Assembly: GCA_002786025.1 (NCBI GenBank)
Contig: NHNW01000028.1
Coordinates: 310,001 to 374,000 of the forward strand
DNA length: 64,000 nt
Source: Zasmidium citrigriseum
Taxonomy: Eukaryota > Ascomycota > Dothideomycetes > Mycosphaerellales > Mycosphaerellaceae
Direction of reading: 5' to 3'
Shown here: positions 43,697 to 53,800 of the stretch, one piece after another
Position numbering within the stretch: the stretch's first letter is position 1
Layout: each line of letters starts with the position of its first letter
Notes under the pieces: generated by a model
What the model saw: the letters and a program-made list of their open reading frames with translations, nothing else
Databases searched by the model: none
Told to the model about the DNA's origin: nothing
Made by a program: the position numbers and the translations under genes

Positions 43697-44679
43697 ATGG
43701 ACGCTCGCTCCACTGTTAGCTTGACATTTATTGGCGGCGGCGTGCTCGCTACCTCCATTATCGATGGTCTGCGGGCATCCTCCAAAGATGGGGATAAACA
43801 TGGCCCTATTTACAACATCAGTATCACCACGCGCCGCAGAGAGCACGCCAATAAGCTCCAACAGAGATACCCCGAATTGCTGGTTACAGAATCCAACCTG
43901 GATCATCGGCTCTGGTCCACCGATACATCTACAAGCACCCAACATGATCTTGAAATTTCACAGCTGAGACGCATTGTTCTCATATGCACCCAGCCTCAGT
44001 TCACATCAACGGCATGCAGCGATGTCCGAGCCGTGATTGAAGGATGGCTCGATGGTTCCTATCCTACTATCGTCACGATGTGTCCGGGCATTACAATACA
44101 GCAATTGGAATCTTGGCTGGGCCGGCCAATGTCGATCGTAAGGACCATGCCCAACACGCCAGTGTGCGCTCGACAAGGCGCAACTGCCATGTTCGCCAAC
44201 CAACTCGTCTCTCAAAAAGACACCGACGAAGTCATGGATCTGTTCCGACCGATCTCGCCAGTCGTATGTCTCCTGCCTCGAGAGGATTTGCTTGACGTGG
44301 CAGCTTCAGTATCGGGGTACGATCGCAAGCAAAGCAAATGAATTTGAATCCATTGAATATAATGCTAACTAGCATTTCCAGGTCCTCGCCCGCGTACTTC
44401 TTCGTGCTCATGGAGCAGCTAAAAAACGCAGCCGTGCGTCGTGGTATCCCTGAGGAAGCGGCGTCCATGCTGGTGAAGCAATCCGCTTTTGGGTCAGCCA
44501 TGCTGGCCAAGACTTCAGATCGCTCATTCACACGACTCAGAGAGGATGTGTGCGTTCCTGGTGGGAGTACACAGAAAGCAGTCGACTGCTTATACCAGAG
44601 GTGCTTACATGAGATAGTGGACGAAGCGGTGGAGTGTAGCTTGATCGCTAATCGTGCCATGGGACAGAATGTGAGCTAG
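43697..44679 (+). CDS. Pyrroline-5-carboxylate reductase-like enzyme at the cluster border
   Basis: P5CR reduces a cyclic imine carboxylate (P5C to proline; by extension piperideine-6-carboxylate to pipecolate) with NAD(P)H. Exon 1 is 43697-44316, the intron 44317-44381 (GTACGA...branch GCTAAC...TCCAG), exon 2 44382-44679; 305 residues. The N-terminal Rossmann motif is FIGGGVLATSII (about residues 10-21). The central block is RTMPNTPVCARQGATAM. Splicing restores the signature SGSSPAYFFVLMEQL of the dimer domain, followed by VCVPGGSTQKAV. Alongside a SwnK-type synthetase it is a candidate supplier of the imino-acid starter. The housekeeping proline gene is the alternative, but its divergence and position argue for a dedicated copy. 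Confidence 0.87.
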
Positions 44680-44833
44680 CATTGCCTGCGACCGGAGAGC
44701 TATGGTTTGATAATACAACAGACATGCTTTCTCTATATTGACGTACTGATTCCTGACTAGCAAACAATGAATCAAGTCTTCACCCATTGGTCAGTATACC
44801 GTAAACCGGCTTCGTGCACCGGAAAGACTGATG

Positions 44834-46492
44834 TTACCATTTCCTCCACAAGAACAAACTTCCCACTGCGGCCGCAAAACACAGAGCACCCAGACCACGA
44901 CAAAAGATAGCCCAGCCTGGGTCTGTTGTGTAGGGAAGCAGACTACTGTACGCTGGACCGAGCAAAATTCCAGCAGCCCATGAAGTCGTCACTCCACTCA
45001 AGAAGGTGCTCGGACTTATCCAAGACAGAAGCCTACCCAAATCTTCACCGCGTTCTCTTGCATCGGACTTGACACGCCCGTACCTCTGGGATGCCACTGA
45101 GATGGCAACCTGATTGGAATTGACCAGCACTGCCAATGCTGTACCGACGATGGCTGCGTGAGAAATGTAAAGTGCCTTGGCTTTCGGGGTATCGCCAGTG
45201 ACGCTTCCAAAAGTCATCATCGCGATACCGCAAACTGTGAATGAGACCGTGCTCCACCATCTCGGCCCCTGCCGTGATGTGAATCTCCCAACAACAGGAT
45301 TGAGTGCCTCTGGTATTGTTATGGTCAGCAAAGTCATGCTGATTTGAGTTGGACCCCAAGAGTACTGTCGAGTCAAGTAGAGCGGAAGAGCCTGCTGGAT
45401 TGGTTAGCATAAAGCTCATTACTGATGTGGAAGGGCATTGACTGACTACTTCGAGCGCCCCACGGACCATGAAGATGACAATCAACGTGAAGATTGTGCC
45501 GAGCCACTGTAGTGCGAGGTTTTTCGCAAGCGACTTGCAATTCTGGGCCTCGGTGACACCAGATCTACTCGCTCTGCCCCCGGCCGTCACTCGTTGCTCG
45601 TCCCCCAGAAGTCTGTCCGTCTCTTCTCCTTCCTGCTCTTCTGCCCGCGCGTTCAAGCCGGAAGTTTCGGCCCCCTTGGTCTCAGATTTCTTCTCCTTGG
45701 CGAAAAGTCTCAACAGTATGTCGACCATCAAAAGAGCCTCGACGATTGCAAATGCCCCCCAATGTCCGAGATGATCATAGACTGGACCACCAACAACTGG
45801 ACCGACGATCTCGCCAACAGCGACACCCACGGTTGTCCAGCCGACATACATACCTAGGTCTTCCTCCCCCACTTGAGAAACTAGATACGCGAGCCCAGTG
45901 ACCCAGGTGAATGTGGTAGAAGCGCCTTGTATGGCCCGGGAGATGACTACCATTACTGGAGTCGTGCCGACAAAGAAGATGACTGTCGAGACAAGCATGA
46001 TCAGAATGCTTATCAGAAAAGGTCTGCTTCTGGATGCTCCTGCGTCTGCGAAGAAGCCGACGATGGCTGGGAAAAGGAGATCAGCCAACGTTACCCAAAG
46101 TCTGGAGATGATTTCTATACTGACGATTCGTTAACAACGTGGTGAGGGCGAAGACTTCAAATGACAATGCAGACCATTGTGATACTGACGGCATCAAAAC
46201 ACTGCCGCAGCCATCGACGGGATATGCCCTCTCATACCTCGATCGTCAGGCACATGCAATCGGCCTGTGAACAGATCTGGCAGGAATGGTAATGCCTAAG
46301 AGGGATCATCACTCTCATGCCCAGGCCCCGCCAGGAGTTGAAAGCAAGGGACAATACTAACGAACGTGTATATCATGGAGTCCTGGAAGCGATCAGAACA
46401 AGTCATGCGAGATTCCAACATTCCTCCCCGAGTCTTACTGTCATTATTGCGAAGCCAACAACGAAAGCGGCATAGCCGTTGGATGACAGCAT
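44834..46492 (-). CDS. MFS transporter (DHA1/vesicular-amine-transporter-like)
   Basis: Six exons: 46439-46492, 46362-46382, 46238-46295, 46125-46184, 45450-46066, 44834-45391; about 455 residues. The 5' exons are very short (54, 21, 58, 60 nt). The join PDDR-VSQWSALSFEVFALTTLLTN-PIVGFFADAG is supported because it restores TM2 and the MFS A-motif (GFFADAGASRSRP); it uses a GTCAGT donor. Twelve membrane segments are visible, with a long charged cytosolic loop between TM6 and TM7 (EEQEGEETDRLLGDEQR). The sequence resembles fungal members near SLC18/amine transporters, fitting export of a basic alkaloid. It is divergent from the synthetase gene and tail-to-tail with the P5CR-like gene. Confidence 0.82.
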
Positions 46493-47864
46493 TTCGAGAA
46501 GAGCGTTCGATCCGTGATAGAAGAGACTGGTAGAGGCCGCAGGCACCAGGTCATTCTCATCTATGTAGTCAATGTCGACTGATGATCACGTACGCGAAAT
46601 AAATGAGCAAGATATCTGCGTGGATCGCTCAGTGCGACATGCTATCAAACTAGATGGACGCCATCCTCACGCAAGAAAGCGCCCTCTTCAACACCTGTGC
46701 GTTGAACGGATCTTTCTCCAAATGAAGAGGCGATGGAGGCCGACCTCGACCATTTTGAAGCGATGCACGAAGCCATCTTTAAGCCACTCCGCCATCGTAG
46801 TCCCTCAAGTATCTGGGGAGAGCTTCATATGTGGTCGTGGCGTCTTGAGAGGTCTACTTGCAGAACCGAAAGGCTGTCTTTTGACTCCAGTGTGCATTTG
46901 TCGTTTGATACCGAACATTTGACGGACGTACGTTTATGATCTAATCCGTCAACATGTATAGCTTTTTTTTGAACCCTCTTATCGAACGCCCTATTTGCAA
47001 GGTCAAGCAAGAAAACTCCTGAAGGGTGCCAATTCGTGGGTGAGACTGTTGAGCCATGTGATTACACTATTTGCGTCTCAAGTACAACAAGCCATGAAAT
47101 GACCCGAGAGTCGTTCAATCCATGGCATAGATGTCAGGTAGAACATCTCGATGTGCCTATCTTTGGGTAGTGAGTTCGTAGTCCACAGATGTCGAGAAGG
47201 AGAGCTGACTATCCATGCTGGCCACATCAGGGAAGATCATTATGCGATGTTATCAACCTTGTCTGTCAATAACAATACTCAAAAGCGACGGTATCTATAC
47301 TCAATTTACATCTTCAGTACTACCTCAAAACGGCAGGTCTCGCATGACAATGGAAATGCTAATGCACCAGGAGCAATGGAGGCTGCGTCTCGGCACGATC
47401 ACAGGAGGGTCAATCGCTACGACGCTGTGATACTGTCATAAAAGCCACGGCGCACATGTGCGTTCAGTGAGATGGTGCATTTACCACAAAAGAAGACTGG
47501 AGCTTTGCATCTACTGCATATCCCGCGGTAGTGCATTCTCAATGTGATGCTCGGCTTCGAACATTGCACCTCAACGTTTCGAGCCCTTATTCAGCCACGC
47601 CGTGCACCCGCACGTTGCATCTACGCATAATTGTGCCAGTATGAGGCTACTGCAGTGGTAGTTCTTGCATCATTGCCGCATGCATCCAACAGACCTGCAT
47701 GAGTGAGGAGCGAATCTCAACCTCCTTACGATTTGAGTCTTCCGAAGACTTCCTCGCTTCTTGCTCGCATCGACTCACAGAGCAGCTTCAAAGTCCGAGA
47801 TTTGACGCCCACCAAAGCTTCAGCCTTGCACCCATTCGAAATTGCCAACACGACCCAGTTAAAA
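46493..47864. promoter_or_regulatory. Divergent promoter between MFS transporter and synthetase
   Basis: 1.37 kb. No gene is supported. It contains a 12-bp perfect palindrome CGCACATGTGCG (47451-47462, E-box core CACATGTG). It also has two near-identical elements, TTTGCATCTACTGCATA (47504-47520) and TTGCATCTACGCATA (47615-47629), within 400 bp of the synthetase start. These are the best candidates for cluster regulatory sites. No pathway-specific transcription factor gene is visible in the cluster. Confidence 0.5.
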
Positions 47865-50800
47865 ATGAGCTTCATTTCAGAGCAAGAGTACCAGATCTTG
47901 GTGGAAGATTTCAATGCAAACACCGATTCGTCACTTTTGAGCGGCCGTCTGGACCGACTCTTTGAACAAGTTGTGGTGCAATTTCCGCACAACATTGCCC
48001 TCATCCACAATGGAAATGAGACAAACTTCGAGAGACTCAATGCCTCGGCCAATATCATGGCTCGTAGCTTGATGAAGCGAGGTCTCACTCGTGGCGACAT
48101 CGTCGGTCTCGCCGTAGCGCGCTCTACTGAGCTCGTAGTCGTGATGATCGCGGTACTCAAATTGGGCGCCGCATACGTCCCAATCGATCCATCATTTCCG
48201 GCGCAGCGCATCAATCACATGCTCGAGAACGCGGGTCCCACGTTCATTGTTATCAGTGGCGATCCTCCGGCCAGTCTCGGACGATGGAAAGACAAATGCC
48301 TCAGCGTAGCTCAGGCGAGAGACCCTTCGATCACGGACACGTCGAACCTTGAGATTGTCATCGATCACACCGATCTGGCATATGTGATCTACACATCTGG
48401 TTCAACAGGCCGTCCGAAAGGCGTGGAGATCAGCCACGGCGCTGCAGCCAACTTTCTCGGCTCCTTGAAGAGCTATGAGCCTGGCTGTGACGATGGCGAT
48501 CGCTTGCTTGCCATAACGACGATCTCATTCGACATGTCAGCTCTTGAGCTCTGGCTGCCGCTGCTGTCTGGCGCCACGATGGTTTTGGCGAACACGAGTG
48601 CGGTTAGAGACCCGCGTGAGCTTGTGGGATTGATGCAGAAGCATCGGATCACGATTTTGCAGGCAACACCTGCCACATGGACAATGCTTCTGGACTCTGG
48701 CTGGAAAGGAGATCCCCGGCTTTCAAAGATTGTCTGCGGTGGCGAGCCGCTGTCTCGTCAGCTTGCAGACAAGATGCTTACCTGTGCCGATTCAGTCTGG
48801 AATGTGTATGGACCATCCGAGACCACGTACGGCAGCGTTGGAAGAGTTGGTGGGGAAGAAATAGTGGTTGGCAAGCCTGTGGTCAACGGCAAAATCTACG
48901 TGCTCAACGAAGACCTGGCCCCAGTCCCAATGGGTTGTGAAGGAGAGGTCTACATCGGCGGGAACAGTGTGTCAAATGGATATCGCAATCAAATTGACCT
49001 CACGGAAGCTCGTTATCTCGTCAATCCATTCCATGGAGGCAAGTTCTTTCGCACTGGCGATCTTGGACGTTTCATAGGCGCCGCTAAGCTTCAAGTCCTT
49101 GGTCGTATAGATGGGATGATCAAGATTCACGGCCACCGTATCGACGTTGGAGAGATTGAGACGATCATCTTGGAGCACTCCGTGGTGTCCGCGGCCGTCG
49201 TTATCAGTCGTGATGAGCGCCTGGTGGCTTATTGTGTTCCGCAATCTCACCCTCACGACGCCACTTTCCTGCATGGCGTTCTAAATCCATGGGTTGCGAG
49301 TCGACTTCCCTCGTACATGGTGCCCACCTTCTTCATTCCCATGGAGAAGCTCCCACTGTCGGCAAACGAGAAGGTCGATCGTCGCGCACTACCAGATCCC
49401 GTGATTGCATCTAAGAAGGTTGTTCAAGGCCTTCCGTCTTCTCAACTACACCGGGATATACATGCCGTCTGGTCAGAGATTCTTGGGCACGACTATTTTG
49501 GCATTGAAGACAATTTCTTCAACATCGGTGGCGACTCCGTGCGCATCATTCGAATGCAATCTGCACTGGAAGAGCGATTGGGCCGTAGCATTCCGACGCC
49601 CAAGCTCTTCGAACACTTCACAATCGAAATGCTCGGTGAGTATCTAGCCGACTCGGACGAAAGCCACGCGGAGAACGAGTCACAGCCTCCAAGACGGACC
49701 TCAGGCGGAAGGCATGAAGACATCGCCATAGTGTCCATGTCGTGTCGATTTCCCGGTGGTGTTGAGACCCCAGAGGATCTATGGGAAGTGCTCGAAAGTG
49801 GCCGTGACACGACCACTGAAATCCCACATGATCGATGGAACGCCGACAAGATTTACAACGCAGATCCTGATGTTGAAGGTACCTCGTACTGCCGTAGAGG
49901 TGGATTCATCGACGCTGTAGGATCTTGTGATGCGGCATTCTTTGGAATATCTCCCCGCGAGGCTAGGCAGATGAATGCAGAACACCACCTAATGCTAGAG
50001 CTGGCCTGGGAAGCTTTCGAACGTTCTGGCTGCAGAAAAGATCAGATTCAAGGGAGCAAGACGGGCGTCTTCATCGGCGTGAGCAACCACTGTGGCACGA
50101 GCACCGCGTCAGATCTGTCAGGACATTCAATCACAGGGACTGCACCTGCGACGCTTTCCGGACGCATTTCTCATTTCTTCGACTTACATGGACCTTGTCT
50201 GACTGTTGATACTGCGTGCTCGTCTTCTTTGACAGCGATTCACCTTGCTTGCGGCTCTCTGCAGAGTGGCGACTGCCAGATGGCTCTTGTTGGAGGCGTC
50301 AGTCTTCTGCTTCATCCTAATATACACATCGAATTCAGCAGATTGCGTGGTCTCTCGTCAGACGGGCGTTGTAGGTCGTTTTCAGATGATGCAGATGGAA
50401 CAGGGTTCAGCGAAGGCGCGGCAGCCGTTGTTCTAAAACGCCTGTCTGATGCAGAGCATGATGACGATGACATCTTGGGCGTCCTGAACGCTACTGCAGT
50501 GATGCACGGCGGACAAAGTATCAGCCTGACAGCACCAAACGTCTCAAGTCAGCGCAACCTGATCGAAACTTGTTTGGCTCGAGCTAGACTTCAGCCCAGT
50601 GATATCGACTACGTTGAGGCACATGGTACCGCAACCAAGTTAGGCGATCCCATTGAATTGACAGCCCTGACCGGAGCCTTTCCTGAGGGTTCATGTCGCC
50701 TCAAACCCTTGGCAATTGGCTCGGTGAAATCCAACATTGGACACACCCAAGCCGCGGCTGGACTTGCAGGACTCATCAAAGTGGTGCTATGCCTCCAGAA

Positions 50801-53800
50801 GCACATGTTGACGAAAACCTTGCACACTCGTATCTCAACACGAGCGGTACAATGGAGCAAAGATCTCGAATTGGTGACTGAGCACCAGAAGTGGTTGCCC
50901 AGCAGTCATCGTTTGCGTCGAGCCGGTGTGAGTGCGTTTGGGATCGGTGGAACAAACGCCCATGTTATCGTACAAGAGTACTTCAAGCCTCGCATTGATG
51001 AACACGGACAACGAGATCGTAGCCCCTTTCCGGACTCTGTTCTCATGCTGCTATCAGCCAACAGCCAGTCTGCCCTGGCAGGGCAAGCGGAGAAGTTACG
51101 CCGACACATTGAGACCAACAGAGAACTTGATTTTTTCAACGTGGCATTTACACTTGCTACCTCGCGCACACAGTTCAATCATCGTCGAGTTTTGCAGGCC
51201 AACAATGAGAAGCAGTTGCTGGATCAGTTGGCTTCGATCCCATCATGCTCTCAAGCTTCAGCACAAGTCTCACCTTCTGCCAAAGTCAAGCTCGCAATGC
51301 TCTTCCCAGGACAAGGTAGCCAGAGAGCAGGAATGGGCCAGAATTTGTACAATGTATTTCCCGTTTTCCGCGAGGCATTGGACGAGATCGTCAGGATCTT
51401 CCAGCGACTTCAGTGCCCCTTGCTAGACGCGATGTGGTCGCACTCCGGAGACACGACTGCAGATCTCTTGAATCGAACTGACTTTGCTCAGCCCGCTTTG
51501 TTTGCACTGGAAGTGTCACTTTTCAGGCTGTGGCAGAGTTGGAATGTACAGCCTGATTGTCTCATGGGCCACAGCGTTGGAGAAATTGCAGCTGCGCATG
51601 TCTCTGGTATTATGAGCTTGGATGATGCATGTCGTCTTGTGGCAAGGCGTGCTCAGCTGATGCACTTGAGCACGAAGCCAGGAGCCACGGCGGTGGTACA
51701 ATTGAGTAGCAGCGAAGTTCTTGAAGCAGCAACCAAGGGTTTGAAGCCTGGAATGGCAGTGGAGATCGCAGGGTACAACGCGCCTTTGCAGACTGTGATA
51801 GCCGGGGAGGCCGAGTGCATCCAGTTGTTGTCAATCCATTTGACAGCTCACGGCATCAAAACGAAAGTACTGGACGAGAGCTGTGCATTCCACTCATCTC
51901 ACGTGGACTCAATGCTCGCCGAATTGGACGCTTTTGCACAGACAATAACTTTCAAGCCTCCGAGAATACCACTAATCAGCAGCATGACTGGAAGACAGGT
52001 GGAACGAGGCGAGCTCGAACAAGCAGGCTATTGGGTGAATCAAGTTCGAAACGCGGTTCGACTTACCAATGCATTTCAGACGCTCGCTACTCATGGTACG
52101 AATACCTTTCTTGAATTGGGGCCGGGCTCAACGCTGTGTGCTCTCGGTGCCGAATGCCTTGCCGACATACCCTCACTCCGCGAACGCCCTTTCCTACCCT
52201 CCCTGAAGCCTGATGTCAGCGAAAGCTCGGCCGTCCAACAAAGCCTCGGTCAGTTACATGCTGTTCACGTTCCAGTTGACTGGACTGCGTACTACAAACC
52301 ATTTGGTTGCCGAAGAGTGGTACTTCCCACTTACGCCTTTCAACGGCGACGCTCCGACCCTCAGTCCAGCAGCAAGAAAGCGAGTTGTAAAGATTCGCCG
52401 GCCATTTGTCGCACTTCGAGCACACCAGCCGTACAAGATGCGACCTTTGAGCTGATATGGCATCAACTACCGGCAAAGCAGACCAAGCGGCATGGTAGAT
52501 GGGGACTACTTTGCACATCAGGAGAGACGGCCTGGACATCCCGAGTCCAGCGTGGGATAAGTGGCACTAACTCTGCATTTGCAACGATTGAAAATCTCGC
52601 AGATGACGCAGGATTTGAAGGTATTCTTTGTTTATGGGATTCATGCGCTGATGTGGTCGAGACAGCGCATGATGTCATGGAGAAAGGTCTGACTCAGTTG
52701 CAGGAAGTCATACAGAGCGGGTGCGCAACACCAATAGTCTGGCTCACTCACCATGCAATAGGAACAGGCCCGGAAGATTGCCCAGTCAATCTCGGAGCTT
52801 CGCCTTTGTGGGGACTCGTGCGTTCGGCACGCAGCGAGCATCCAGGACTTCATCTGCGCCTGATGGATGCTGATGAAGAAACCGACATGACAGCTCTCCA
52901 CGCAGCTTTGTTGCAGGACTCGTTGCCAGAAGTTGCTATCCGTAGTGGCCAGCTCCTACAGCCCAGACTCGAGCGGCTAGACACTGAAACAGCTTCACTG
53001 GTCGCACAGCCGTTTGCGCGAAAAGAGGGCGCAGTCCTCCTGATTGGGGGCCTTGGTGCTCTTTGTCAGCTTGTGTCTCAGAGACTGGCGAGCCATCATG
53101 GCTTGCGCGACTTGGTTCTCGTGTCGAGACGTGGATCAAAGCATCCAGGAGCGAAAGAGGCTGTGGCTCGGCTGGCAAGGCTGGGGGCAAACGCTAGCGT
53201 TATTGAGGCAGACGTTGCAGAGCTTAATAGCCTGAGGTCAGTGATGGCCAATTTTACGCCCGAAAGACCGTTGCTGGGAGTCATACACGCCGCTGGTGTT
53301 GTTGACTCAGGAGTATTGTCATCCATGACTCCCGCGAAATGCACGAATGCACTGCGTCCCAAAGTCAATGGTCTCTGGAATTTGCACCTACTGACGAAAA
53401 ATCTGGATCTGGACTTCTTTGTCATGTTTTCATCTATATCCGGTATCATCGGTCTGCCGGGATTGGCGAACTATGCGGCAGCCAACTCGTTTGTAGACTC
53501 CCTCGCATACCTGCGACATGCACAAGGCCTGCGTGCCACTTCGTTGGCCTATGGTCCATGGGAGGGGGAGGGGATGGCAGCTTCTTTGGCATCTACAACT
53601 CGAAATCACCTTTCAGAGTACGGCTTGCGCTTTTTACCTCCTGAGTTCGGATTGCAGCTTTTCGAAGACGCCGTACGACGTCAACGCATCCTCAGCGCTT
53701 TGACAATGATCGATGCACGCCGTATGGAGACATACTACAAGAAGCAAGGGAAGACTCCAGCACTGCTGCGCTCGATCCTGTCTGGAGGAAAAGCCACAGG

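Noticed and set aside
46067..46237. Single 123-bp intron (46115-46237) in the MFS gene
   Set aside because: It keeps the frame but removes TM2 and leaves an incomplete MFS A-motif; the two-intron model restores both.
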